NCBI GenBank assembly: GCA_023846275.1
Contig: CM043868.1
Location: 7,893,653-7,957,652, forward strand
From: Vanilla planifolia
Taxonomy: Eukaryota; Streptophyta; Magnoliopsida; Asparagales; Orchidaceae
Length of the DNA stretch: 64,000 bases
Direction of reading: 5' to 3'
How positions within the stretch are numbered: position 1 is the stretch's first letter; the number at the start of each line of letters is the position of its first letter. Below are positions 23,350-36,059 of this stretch, in pieces. The notes beneath the pieces were generated by a model. It saw only the letters and a list, made by a program, of their open reading frames with translations, was not told the origin of the DNA and searched no databases. The position numbers and the translations under genes were made by a program.

Positions 23350-23820
23350 AATTTATCTTATAGTTGTTTAAGACTAGCATTTTCAGATTATATAAAATAG
23401 ATTTGGCGTATTTTGAATAAAAAAGGTATTAAACAATGGCTGATTTGATCATCTTTTGAACAAATCATTTTGGAATGATGACCATTATTTTGGATAACTA
23501 ATATTTATATATTTTAAAATCATTTATTATCTTTTCCAACTTATTTTTTTTCTTAGTTCACGTTTATTTTATATTTTTATTAATTCATTTCTTGTTTAGT
23601 TAGTTTAAGGCAAAAACTTTCACTTTGCATAAAATAGATTAGGTTTATTTTGAATGAAAATAATCTAAATGATGGTTCATTTGGCACATCTCAAAACACA
23701 TTATTTTGAAATAATAGTTACCACTTTGAAAGATAACCAATATTTATTATACCTTTAGAGTTATACATTACTATTTACTTGCTTTTGTTATTACCTCTTT
23801 TTCTAGAATAATCATTGCTT
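23350..23820. repeat. Diverged tandem duplication, period about 237 bp
   Basis: Two adjacent segments share the order aaaatagatt (23,394 and 23,631), ttttgaat, ggctgattt or ggttcattt, aacaaatcatttt or aacacattatttt, and gataac(t/c)aatattta. They are clearly related but well diverged. Identity is unknown. Confidence 0.5.
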
Positions 23821-24829
23821 TTTTCATTTTTCTTTAGTGACCATTATCACCAAATTCCATATAATTATAATGTATTGTACATGATGTTATAATGAAATAA
23901 TAATCATATCATGATGATTCAATGATAAGAATTCATTAGAAAATCAAGCATGGATCATAATCATCCTTGAAATTTGATAAATTCTAACTCATTTCTTATT
24001 ATGGGTGTTATGCATCATACAACTTTAAATTAAACTTATATATAGCTGCACAAGTGTGTCTATTTTAATTTTAGATTGTAGTAGTATTACCTTATAATGA
24101 ATCCCAAATTTCGTGTCTTTCCAAGAATCTTGTTTCTTTCTTCACCATAACTACTATATAGTGCTACAATGCTTGCTACAATACCTCTTCTCAAATTCCT
24201 CTTGATCTCTTTAATCAACTTCTTACAAATTTATACCAACAATTTGGTATCACCTAATTTCTCTTATCTTCCTTTTAAGCTTTTGGCCAAAGCCCAAATA
24301 TCTCAATGTATCCTAAAAACTCTCCTGTCATCTATGAGCATCCCTTTTATATACAAAATCCAGTGCTGAAATCCCTTCCTAACACTCCATTTCCATCCAA
24401 AGATTGTAACTCTTTAGTTTGGTGATTGACACCTTGTTGCTCAGACTCTTTAGTTTCTTATTGAATTGAGTCACCTTTGGGTTGGTTCTACCACCACATG
24501 AATGCATTTAGTAGAGTTTTATAATTTGTTTAAGTCTATTTAATATTTTTACTAATTTTTAAGACTTTTTAACTCATAAATAAATTTCTTTTTGACATTT
24601 AATCCTTCATTTTAATACATAGAAAATTTAAATTTTCACCAACTTGGTTTTGCTAGAGTTTAACTAATTTATACATGTTATTTCTTGATTTACTTGTCTC
24701 TTTTGAGTTGTTGTACCACATTTTTGTGATACATGATTTTTATGAAAAGTATTATAATTTTTAAAATTATAAAAACCTAGATAAATGAAAGTATTAAAAC
24801 TTTATTTTTTATAATATTTGGGATGCTAC

Positions 24830-24975
24830 AAATCCTTGCTCCTTATAAGATCTCTAATCAATCCTTATAAAACAAATTTTTTGTTTATTTAAGTACATGA
24901 TAATTCATAACCTTCAAAACGTTATTTAAATAACTACCTTTACTTTGGGGATGTTACAATGGTATTGGAAAAATC
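24830..24975 (+). mobile_element. LTR end and degraded primer-binding site of a gypsy element
   Basis: The string tttggggatgttaca (about 24,944-24,958) resembles the 3' terminus of plant gypsy LTRs. One base later comes tggtattgga, eight of ten positions matching the initiator-Met tRNA primer site tggtatcaga. A related tttgggatgctaca occurs at about 24,817. No pol sequence was recognised downstream, so the element is badly decayed or was interrupted. Confidence 0.4.
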
Positions 24976-27900
24976 AATGTGAATAGATCTTGTATTCACA
25001 TAGAATAAGAATACTACAATGGGATATGGAAAACAACAAGAATAAGATGACAAAAAACATGATGCTCATAAGTTTTATATCATGCAAAAAAAACCTTGTT
25101 ATGTGAATAACACTATCTTAATGATGTCTACATTTGTGCCTTAACTATATAGGTATATTCTCCCAAATTGAATAGTAATTTCTAAATCTCATTTTTTTTT
25201 TGAAATTACACATATATGAAATTCCTTAAAAGTATTCCTAACTCTCATATTTTTAGCATAAAAAATATTTTATTTATTTATTAAGGCACCCTTTCATGGA
25301 TAGCTTTGTAATACATGCATAATAGAATTTATCACCTAATTTTACTATTCATGTTTGTGCAATCATTACTCATGCATGAGGCTAACCCATTAACTTATTT
25401 TGCATAAGTCAATTTACTGTTATTTATGAACGAGCTTGTTATTATTCATCTGAGTGCACCAAGGAAGAAATCATACTTGAGTTTAGGTGGGTGCTTGCTT
25501 ATGAGCTCGATTAGGCTACATTAATGTCACACTAAAATTTTTGGAAATTATTTTATAGAAATCCCTAGGTATAACAAAATCTTATATACCAATCGATGTA
25601 CTTGATTAGCCACATTTTTTACTTCCCAAGCTTGTACGATCTTTTAATTTAATCATTATGCTCATAGTGCACCACCCACAATGAACCTTGTCCCTTTGCT
25701 AAATGATTACCCAATTGATTTTGAAGTTGGTTCATCGTAGACTCTAGTAACTGAAAAACATATAATAATAGGTACATGGAACCACAACAATATGCAAATG
25801 AAACCATGTAATTCTCATGCTCAAAATAATCAAGCTCATAATATCTATAAATATAATTTCCATTATAAGAGATAACACGATATTAATTATAAGAATCCTA
25901 TAAAAAAGTTTGATACAACCTAAAGTACAATAAATTACATTATTAGAATCATAAGATCAACATCACTACCATTAACCAAAAGATGCAAATAAAATTAATT
26001 AACTGGTAGATGATCAACTAGACAATCTTAAAAACTACCTCTTGTCTCCTTGACCTTGCAGGTAAAAGTAAAGGAGAGAGAGCTAGAGTTTAATAAGAAA
26101 TCTTTAAGTCTCCTTGATCTTTAAGTCATACCATAAGATTTCTGTCAAACCTTTTAATACATAATTTGGATTACATCTGAGTTTCATTTGAACCTTAAAT
26201 CAGCCATTTGGGTAATCTAGTGTTTCTCTTAAACCTTAACAACCTTACCTTGGGTACTTTATGAGATCCAAACTAAGCTCACACTTAATTTGAGGTCTTG
26301 ATAAGGTCCAAATCGAGCTCTTACTCAATCGTAGGCTTTATTTAAGGTTCTCATAAGGTTCAAACTAAGCTCTTCTAAGTTCTTCAACTAGAAATTGAGA
26401 ACTATATGTCATCGTAAATGTCATCTAAATTCACCTAACGTCTAAATTAAGCCTCCCATGGCTTAGTTAATCCATGTTGTAGTTACCCAAGAAACATTGA
26501 GGCAAGGAAATGTATGGTTGCAAGAAGTCTTTAATGTTTGGCTATGTTTCAAGTTTTTATCCTTGTGTCCATGTCTTAGTTTAGGTTAATTTGCACAAAT
26601 AGTTACTTCTTAATTTTCTTATCTTAGTTTTTTGTAGCTTATCATCATTATTCTATGTTCCAAATTGAAGATTCATGTCATCATGTGCAAGCTAAATATC
26701 ATAAGAAAACCTAATAAGTTTTATAGCCAAAACTAGAGAATTCTTCATAGATTAATCATTCACAACACATGATATCTAGCAAAATTAGAAAGAAATAATA
26801 ATACATGTTTGTATCAATTTTGGATCAAAGGATTTTACCAAAGGAAAACTATCACTATCATATCCTCCTCATAAGCTTGGATTTTATTCACAAATGTCAT
26901 GCCAAGTTAACATAGCTAAGCAGCAACATCGTGGTTAACATAAATTTAAAAGAATTTGAATCATAGAAAAAAGAATCATGCTAACATAATTCATCCAACG
27001 TTTCATGGGTTTTCATGGAATTCATGAATCAATGATGGATCTCAACATTTTCAGGCAATTATCCTTAAACCCTAACATGAACTTAATTAAGAAGGAATGT
27101 TGAACATTTATGAATCTTGTAAAACATTCATGAAGAACTTAATAAAGGAATGAATTAAACATTCTCTTTAGCAATTCAAACTAGTCTTAGCTGAGCCATT
27201 TATTTCTTTTTATTAAAGAGTTTCATGTGAAGGAGGATTAACAATCATAGCATGAATATTTTTTCACATCAATCACATACATCCCATAATAATATAAACA
27301 ATTCATACCCTTAGTTTTAACTTTATTTAAGTGTGAAATCTTGTTAAGTCTAGAAGAGGATTATTCCAAGGGATCCTTGAAGTCTTGAGATCACCTCCTC
27401 CTCCTCTTACTCATGACAAAGCTTCCTTCTCTCGAGTATGGCCTCTTTGTATTAAGTCACAACTAGAGTTGTAAAATATGCTACAATGGGAATAACCTAG
27501 GGCTTAAATACATCATTTCCCTTTGTGTAGTCAAGGCCCCCCAATGAATAAACAAATAAGATTGGCTTAAGTAAGTACATGGCTCTCTCTTCTTAACCTC
27601 TAATTGAAACTACCACCTCACTGATCCTTAGTTGGTTACACTAAATGATATGAGGTGCCATGTGTAGTTAATGACACTCTTTAAAAGAATCCAATCACCT
27701 TCCAAAGAATAAGGTAAATTCAATTTCCAATTCCCTCCAAGAAGCCTATCACCTAAGTTTCTTATTTGTTGAATTCATGCCACTTAAGTATCTCTCTCTT
27801 ATGGTTTGTTCAACAAATGGAGGTGCCATGGTCAACTAACTTCGTAACTAGCTAATCTTGCCTTAAGCATAAGCAATCACTAGTTAGCTAAATCAATTAT

Positions 27901-29680
27901 AATAACATGCATGCATTTATCATAAAATAATCAAGATAAGAGCACATATCTTTATTAACTATGCTTTATCTAGGCTAGCCAAAGGCGAGAGGTTTAACAA
28001 TTAGGAAAATAGTTTGCAGGTTGTGATGATGCAGTAGCTTTAAAGTTTGTTTTGAATAATGACCATTTTATGAACAGATTATGTGAATAAAATATAAATA
28101 TTTTTGTTTTGATAAATGAACTTTGATGCCTTAAATATAAAAGTGATTTGCAAATAAAATACTAATTTTTTAGTGTCTCATAAAGTATTTTATTTTGAAA
28201 AATGATTTAGATTTTAAAAATAATTATATATTTGGATATAACTTATTGAAATAAATTTAATGGTACTTGATTTATAATTTTTAAAGATTAAAAAAATAAT
28301 TATGAATTTTGAAATAAATGTCTTAAGTAGTGTAATTATAAAATTAATTTAATTAAATTGGATTTAGCTAACCACATCTTCTTACATTTTAAAATATCAA
28401 AGAGGAAGATTGAGTTGGTAGTTTATTTTAAAAAGGAAGAAAACAAAGAGAAAATGGTGAAAGCTGAGTAAAGAGAGAAGAGAAAAAAGAAAAATACGAA
28501 GAGTGATAAAAGGAGAATAAGAGGAGAAAAGAGAATAAAAAAGGAAGAAAAGTGAAGCAGTTAACAAATTTTAGTAAAGTTTAGAAATACTCTTAAGCTA
28601 CTACAACAATGAAAAACAACTAGCAATATAAGGATTTTCCTTTGTCTTGGATTGAATTTTGATTTGAATATAAATAATAATTACATAAAAAATACGTTAT
28701 TATTTAGTAAAAAATGGAAAATCTTTGATATTTTGTTATACTAGAAGGATTTTTATATGAAGGAATGCTTAAAGTTAGTTGTTAGCTTTAATAATAATTT
28801 TTGGAATGTTATTTGAATGATTTGGGAGAAAAAATTAGATTTATATACTTTGTCTAAGATTGGATGGTATAATCATTTATCCAATTATGAAGCTCTAGTT
28901 GTAGCCATTTCATTGATTGATTTTAAAGAAACATTTGTTTATTTACCTTTTTGACATGCATCTCATATGCTATTATCTTTAAAGTCTAATGAAGGCAATG
29001 CTCTTAGTATTTCAAATTTATATATTTATGGATGGTGTTTAAGCTTGTTTGTTCTAATTTTCTATGCAATAAGTTTATGATTCATTTTTTTTATTTAAGG
29101 CATGTTACAGTTTGAGTTAGTTAAATCAATTATATAGACATTAACATGTTGACATCAAAGAAAGATAATATGATCATTTTCTTTAATCAGGAAATTTAAT
29201 GTAAAAAAATCACATTAAAACCTTTGTATCATAATTGCCTAATTCATAACAAGTTATGCTTCAAACCTTCAAAGTAAAGGACCTCATCAATAAAATATGT
29301 TTTAGAAGTATTTATTTTGTTAATGCTAAGAATTCTTTTACATAAATTATCATTAATTTCTTTGAAACTTCCATCTCTTTTTTCTAGTGAAAAAACTTAT
29401 TTGTATCAATAATCATATGCCTTGAACACCCATTATTTCAGTATTACTTGTTTTAGTCCCATTATGGAGGGATACCTACAAGAAAGATTAATTCTTTGTT
29501 TTTGGTGCCAAAGCATATTTGGGTGCAATTAGATTAGATTTAGTAAAACAAATGTATCTTTTGGAATCCATGTGAATTTAAATTGATGTAATTATATTAA
29601 TGTTCAAACCACATCTCACCTATGAAAATAATTCAACAATGATAGAAGATTCGCATAATCAATAATATATATTTACACAC
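24976..29680. other. AT-rich, partly LTR-like sequence without genes
   Basis: No gene is recognised. At about 26,240-26,400 the phrase agatccaaactaagctc recurs three times with variation. The block 27,340-27,440 is an inverted relative of 30,760-30,880. The sequence therefore looks like LTR or leader DNA of old elements. The rest is nondescript. Confidence 0.35.
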
Positions 29681-29688
29681 ACACATAT

Positions 29689-29797
<109 letters not shown>

Positions 29798-29914
29798 GAG
29801 ATTTATATGTGCTAACTTAATTATATATATGAGAACATAATCATTTTCCTAGGCAAGGTGTGACAATGTGGCAAAAAACAAAAATAAAATCAAATCTCAT
29901 ATACATTTATTAAT

Positions 29915-29920
<6 letters not shown>

Positions 29921-30000
<80 letters not shown>
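29921..30000. repeat. (AT)40 microsatellite
   Basis: An uninterrupted 80-bp (AT)n tract, about 120 bp downstream of the (AC)n tract. Confidence 0.97.
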
Positions 30001-30001
<1 letters not shown>

Positions 30002-30004
<3 letters not shown>

Positions 30005-32378
30005 TTTTAGACATCTAACCTAAAAGATTCACATATAAACATCCATGCAATAAGCAATCTATATCAATCCATAAAATACAAAGTATGAACTACTAGTATA
30101 GAAATGTCACCAAAATATTATTACACCTCCCTTTTGGCTAGCCCAAGTTATGTCATTTTCTCTTGTTTTTGTATTAATTAAATACTTGTAAATTTACTTG
30201 ATTAAGTTAGTTTTTTGTTAAGCATACATATGATAAGTTCATTTAATCACCAAGGTAGTTTAACTTGCATGGTAGTCAACCTAAAACTATGAGGTAAGTT
30301 ATGGTGTAGCATGAAAATTCCTACAATTAAGGAATTTTAGTTGGTAACTAGAATCAAGAAGATGGAAGTGGAATTTTTCCTTGATTACATGAAGGGAAAA
30401 TTGGAACATAACATTAACCATGCATGAATGGAACACTCCATCATTGAAGTTGTAACTAAAACCTCATTTAAGAAATATGTTAAGAGAATTTGAAGGGAAC
30501 AAAAATTTGATTTTTAAGGGAATATGAACGACAATCTCATTTTCTAAGGGTAAAAAAGTGCAATCATCGGAATTTTTGAAAGGGTAATCATGATTTTCTA
30601 TGGAAAGTGGAAAGGTAAACTTTGAGAAGTTGGAAGTTTAATATATGAAGACATAAACCTAGCTAAATTAGGTCGATGAAGTGGTTAAAAAACACTATAA
30701 AAAACTTAGAATGTTGTTAGAAACTCTAGCCATGGAAGAAAGGAAAGGAGACCTTAATTGAGACAAGAAAGAAGAGGATGTTTAGCTATGAACAAGAAGA
30801 GGAGGAGGAGATTGCAAGACTTGAAAGAGGAGAAGCCAAGCCTAGAGTAATCCTCTATAAGGGTAAAAAGGTAGGATGAACCTTGAGATTATATAAATAA
30901 ATACAAATATTATATAGGTAATGTAATAAACTATTATGACAAAAATATATGTAAAGATTTGTGGCCATGAAATATTACGATCGATAAGTTCTTTCTCATG
31001 ACACTATATGATGAAAAGATGATGACACCCAGCATGATGTTGTTGTTATACTCAATAAATAGCATGTTAAGATGTCTATTTTATATTTCCTTACATGAGG
31101 ATTTTATTAGATTAATGGATGCTGTCTAGTTCTTAACAAAGACTTGATATTAGGGCTTTGTGGTTAAATGCATGTTAGAGTTATGATCTCTCAATGATAT
31201 CATTATTCATAAGAAAACTATGATTTTTATTATGAATAATTTTAGTATTCACACATACTTAATAATGGTAGAATATTAAGTTAATTTGAGCATGCAATTT
31301 TGATGGTCAATTATAATGAAATGCATGAAAGTTTAGATCAATTCATGATAAGAGAAACCCATGTTCTTAATAAACATTATGTTGTAGAAATATTTGAACC
31401 AAGATCAATAGAAGGCATGATTTAATTCTTATTTCCACGATGTCATGCTAGATAGAAGTTAAATTGTACGCTTACATGTGATGAATCCCTAGCTTTGGTT
31501 GAAAAATATACTATACTTACTCTCAAGTTAATCATGAATACTTTGAATTCCAATTTGAGTACTATGACATGATGGGAACATATAATTTGTACTTAAAACT
31601 ATGTCAAAGTATTAATCTAATTCATTCTTGAGAAATTAGAATCCTAGAGTAGGTCATAAAGATTAGAAGAAAACTTCAAAACTTAGCCAAACCAAAAGAA
31701 CTCCTTGTAGCTAAGTCTTTCCTTGTCTTTGTTATGCTTGGAAAGCTTATATCATGCTTGGTTAAGTCATGCAAGGCTCAAGTTTAGACCTTAGAAGAAG
31801 CTAAGGTTGGTTGAGGTCATGATTGGGCTAGCTAGAAGAGTTTGGTTTGGCTAAGTGTTCTTAAGGATGAGGTTAGATTAGGATTAATAAGCATTATAAT
31901 GGCTTGTGGTTAATTATTAGAGGATCTTGGGTGAATCCTAAAAAGTGATTCACTAGATGTGCAAGGCTCAAGTAGCATGAGAAAATTGTTCATTGTTAAT
32001 TTAGAATTCAATTAAGCCAAGGTAAGTCAAACATTGGTTTATGCTTAGGAAAATTCTAAAGGAAGGACTTAGGCTTGGATCAAGATGAATAAGTCTTAGT
32101 GAGTTCTTGAGCATGTTATGAAGAAGGCTTGGAATTAGTGAAGCTCTCAATTAAAGCCTTGGATGAAGTTTGGAGGGCTTAGTTTTGATTTTAAATTTAT
32201 GCAAGGCTCAACTAAGGGGATAATTGACCTTCTATAATAAACTAAACCTTAAACATGGCTTATATTATTGAGTAAGACCATAGGTGACCCTATTTATTCT
32301 CTTAGGACATAGTTTACTTAAATAATAGATTAGGAGATGTGTGTGGCTTAAGAGGGACTTTTTAGATAGTTATATTGG
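30002..32378. other. LTR-like intergenic sequence with recurrent phrases
   Basis: No gene is recognised. The block 30,760-30,880 is an inverted relative of 27,340-27,440. The 12-mer tgcaaggctcaa occurs three times in about 440 bp (31,770, 31,960, 32,200), with aagc(c)t(t)gg-type words between. It reads like the LTR or leader of a decayed element. Confidence 0.35.
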
Positions 32379-32578
32379 CTCAAGATTACTCATAAGATAT
32401 GAGAGTCATTAGTGAAACTCATGTGAAGTAAAACTTTTAAAAATTATCCATATATTAGAAAAGGTGTCTAATGGTAAGGTAAAGCCAAGAATATTGATTG
32501 GTAACTCAAGGGAAACCCAAATTGTCAAGGTGGTCTTAGAAGGGATTGCACATTATGTTAGGGTAAAGGCTAATTTTT
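32379..32578. repeat. 200-bp direct repeat X, left copy
   Basis: Matches 35,860-36,059 in the same orientation over the full 200 bp without obvious gaps. Shared strings include cattagtgaaactcatgtga and gattgcacattatgttaggg. It ends about 35 bp before the copia gag copy 1 begins. It has no recognised coding content. Confidence 0.85.
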
Positions 32579-32611
32579 GAAGTGAGAAATTTCAAATAAA
32601 TATTTCCCTTA

Positions 32612-35600
32612 CTTTTACATGCATATGAAGTATGATTGGGTTGATTACCATAATGACATTTAAGCTTGTTATTATAACCATATAAAATGTCAACATGCTT
32701 GTGCATATGAGATTTTTTAACATTTATACCAAACATTTCTCTGCTAATTAGTTTTATTTTTGGAAATGAATAAGTAGAGTATAACGATTTAAAATAAATA
32801 AATTTCTTAACTTAGAATGCATGCTAATTAACTTTTTATTATAAATTATCATTGGTCTTTTTCATATTCTCTAGCTAAAGTTTTTACCTTTTTCCTTGTT
32901 TGTTTATAATAGCCTAGATATTTATTATATTCTTCTTTTAGTTTCTTATATTTTTCACACAAATATTTATATTTGTTATAAACATAAAATAATTATTTAG
33001 TTAATTTTTTTATTAGATTATTTGTCTCTTCCTCATTTGAAAATGTGCTCTCTTCTTGTTCTTATCTTGTTATCATGCAAAACAATTGTTCGTTGTTGTC
33101 TTCCTCTTCACTTTTACTAGTGTGTTCTAAACCACTCCAAGCTACATTAAATACTTTCTTCTTCTTTTTATTATATTTTTTTCAACTATTTCTTACATGG
33201 TAGGACTTATTGGTCTAATATGTCATGGTTTTCCACATTTATGACAAATAATCTCTTTTTTTCTTGCTTTTCTCTTAGATCTTTGATTTCTATGCCTATT
33301 TATAACACCAAAAATTGTAAAAAAATCACTAAAGATTAAAATAATACCATCTTCAGCAATAAATCCCTCTTTTGAATTGTCTTCCTCCATCTTCAATGCT
33401 ATTATTTATTTCTTCCTCTTTGCTTTGTTATTCTTAATTAATTCTTTTATTCTTTTCTCCTTTCTATTTCTAGCTTATTAGTCAGGAGCTCACTTAATAA
33501 GCCATATAATCTCATAGTGAAAATGTTCTTAGCTATTTTGATGGAGTTTGTCAATGGATCATGCTCTTTAGGTAAAATTCTAAGTATCTTCTTGACATGT
33601 TCATTTAAAAAAATTAGCTTTCACAAAATAATAAATTCATTAATAATATTGTAAATCTTATAAGCATGCTTTTAATCAACTCATTGAAAAGCATCCTGAA
33701 TAACTCATAGTCATGTGTCATATTTATTTTATTTTTCATAACTAAGGAGATACCTTCAAACATTACCTTAAATTTATACTAAAATTCTTAAGTCATTTCT
33801 AAAATTATAATTTTATTAAATTTGCCAATATTCAATGTATAATGTAAAATATTTACAACTCTATCATTTAATTATACTTTATGTTTTTCATTTTGTTCCA
33901 TTTCGTTAAAAGATTTATGTACTAAAACACCTTCATGTGTTTTTATTAGTAAAAAAAATTCAAAAGGAGCTTATTTTTGTTTCCTTATTTCTCTATTAAA
34001 GTTTGATAGTTTGAAGTGGATTATAATTAAGAAAAAAATGCATATTTTGAAAATTTTAATTAACTACAATGATGGAAAAGAAAGATAAATGATTAAGCTA
34101 ACCTTACATATTTGATTGGTATGGCTAAGTTAACTACATTCAAATTTGGTCAAGAAGGGTTACATTGTACTATATTATACATTTTTAGGTATGCTAAGTT
34201 TAAAGTTGGTATTTAGACATAAGAGTTATTCGTTATCAAATTTGGTTGGATAAAATTATTTTATATTGGGACTAGCCAATTACAATGCATTGTCTCTTTA
34301 TTGAGGATTTCTTGGGTAAAGTTACTTTATTCAACTAAGGTAGAGCCTTAACTTATTAAGATCTAAAAAGGTATAGTTATTTCATTTAGAGATTCAACTA
34401 TGATGAATTAACTTTAAGTAGGTAAAGTTGGTTATTGGATTGAATAGTTTTGTCCTGAGATCTAATTTAATAGGGTGGCCTTATACAAAGATTTAGTACA
34501 TAAGGATCTTAGTGAATTTTATACGATGATTTTAACCACAATGAGCACTATAACATGCATATTTATGTTGTTCTATAGATTAATCATCACATTGAATATA
34601 CATTAATAGTTACTCCCCAATGACAACTTATCTATTTGGATAGCTCAACCACAAATGCTTGTGTTTAAAAAACTCATTATGCGATTATTAATTCAAGCAT
34701 GTGATTTGTTATCTTAAAATGTAGATGTCATTTATTGAGTAGGTAGTTATATAGAACTTGTTTATTTTATTTGTAATTGATGTAATAATAGACTAGGATT
34801 AAAGGGTTTGTGAGATTTTATATGGAGATATGAATTTGTGTTTGTAAACATGTGCAGATAATATAGTATGTGCCAAAATCTAGTAGAGTGGCTTTATACC
34901 AAGCTCTAGTATGTAGGACTCCTAGTGATTTTTTTAGGTATGATTATAATCACAATGATCACTAAATTATGCATATTTATTTTTAGTTTATAAATTAATC
35001 ATCCAATCATATATATATATATATATACATATATATAGTTACTACCTCATATGATGACTTATCTATGTGGATAGCTCAATACAGTTGCTTACGTTTAAAA
35101 AACTCGTTGTGATAATTGTTAATTCAAGCAAGTTATTTGTTATTTTATGATGTGTATGTCATTTATTGAGCAAGTAATTAGATAACACCTACTTATTTTA
35201 TTTGTAATTGATACAACAATAAACTAAGTGTAAAGGGTTTGTGAGATTTGGTATGTAGATACGTATTTGTATTTGCATTTGTAAACATGTGCATATAATA
35301 TAGGAGATTCAAAAATCTTTAATATAATAATCCTTTCATTTTTTCTTTTGCAAACATTGTTGACTTTATAATATTAGAATAGGTAAGTTAGTATATATAT
35401 ATATATAGGTATTTTCTATTTACTTAAATATATAATGTGATGAATAGAAAAAACTATTTGAAATTTTCTTTTTAACCTTGTCTTGAAATCCTTTTTGTTG
35501 TTTACCATAGCAATCATGATATATAATAATAAAAGCTCTAATTTGTTTTCAAACATTTTTGTAGATTTTTTATTAGATTAACCCATCTTTATAAAAAACC

Positions 35601-35868
35601 TTTTACTACTACAAACTATAAAGAAAATCATATAATTTAACTAAGCCTTTTTTTTAAATTTAAACAAAAAAGATTAAACTAGTAATATTATAATATGTTT
35701 TTTCAAGTTTAGCATGTTTATACTATTGAAAATAAAGAATAAAGTAACAATATATTTTATGATAGATTAGAACATGTAATAACTTATTAATATCATTTAA
35801 GCATGATACGTGATTTTTAGAAAAAAGAAAAATGTAAAGCACTAAATCTTGCTCCTGCACTTAAGTTT
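32612..35868 (-). mobile_element. Ty1/copia gag-containing relic, copy 1
   Basis: Minus-strand gag fragment with leader/LTR-like sequence upstream. From high to low coordinate it shows the gag stretch VLVHKSFNEMEQNEK, then at about 33,205-33,250 a first zinc knuckle reading ICHKCGKP-stop-HIRP, then an acidic/lysine-rich linker. At about 32,619-32,658 a second knuckle reads KCHYGNQPNHTSYAC, with Gly in place of the second Cys. Homology to copy 2 stops right after this knuckle, so no pol is present. The upstream part (about 34,000-35,868) holds a ~400-bp tandem duplication. Many stops are present; it is non-functional. Confidence 0.8.
34475..35300. repeat. ~400-bp tandem duplication in copia copy 1 leader
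   Basis: Units at about 34,475-34,870 and 34,885-35,300 share the order agt(a/g)cataagga or tatgtaggactc, cacaatga(g/t)cact, tgcatatttat, tggatagctca, gtttaaaaaactc, gtcatttattgag and aaacatgtgca. The same pair, with part of the second unit deleted, is present in copy 2. The second unit contains a short (AT)n tract at about 35,009-35,037. Confidence 0.7.
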
Positions 35869-36059
35869 GCTCATGAGACATGAGAGCCATTAGTGAAACT
35901 CATGTGAACCAAAACTTTTACAGATTGGCCACATATTAGAAAAGGTGCATAATGGTAAGGTAAAGCTAAGGATATTGAGTGATAGCTCAAGTGTAACTCA
36001 AATTATTAAGGTGGTCCTAGAAAGGATTGCACATTATGTTAGGGTAAAGGCTAATTATT
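35860..36059. repeat. 200-bp direct repeat X, right copy
   Basis: Partner of 32,379-32,578, lying immediately beyond the other end of copia copy 1, whose homology to copy 2 ends at about 35,868. A 69-codon plus-strand ORF overlaps it from 35,945 but has no recognisable domain. Confidence 0.85.

Larger units (their letters stand above)
20791..24800. other. AT-rich flank downstream of the TAR gene
   Basis: No gene or transposon protein domain is recognised. The part at 21,950-22,260 is dominated by ttaattaa-type strings, and a diverged tandem duplication lies at about 23,350-23,820. A 66-codon plus-strand ORF at 24,169 shows no domain. Confidence 0.4.
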
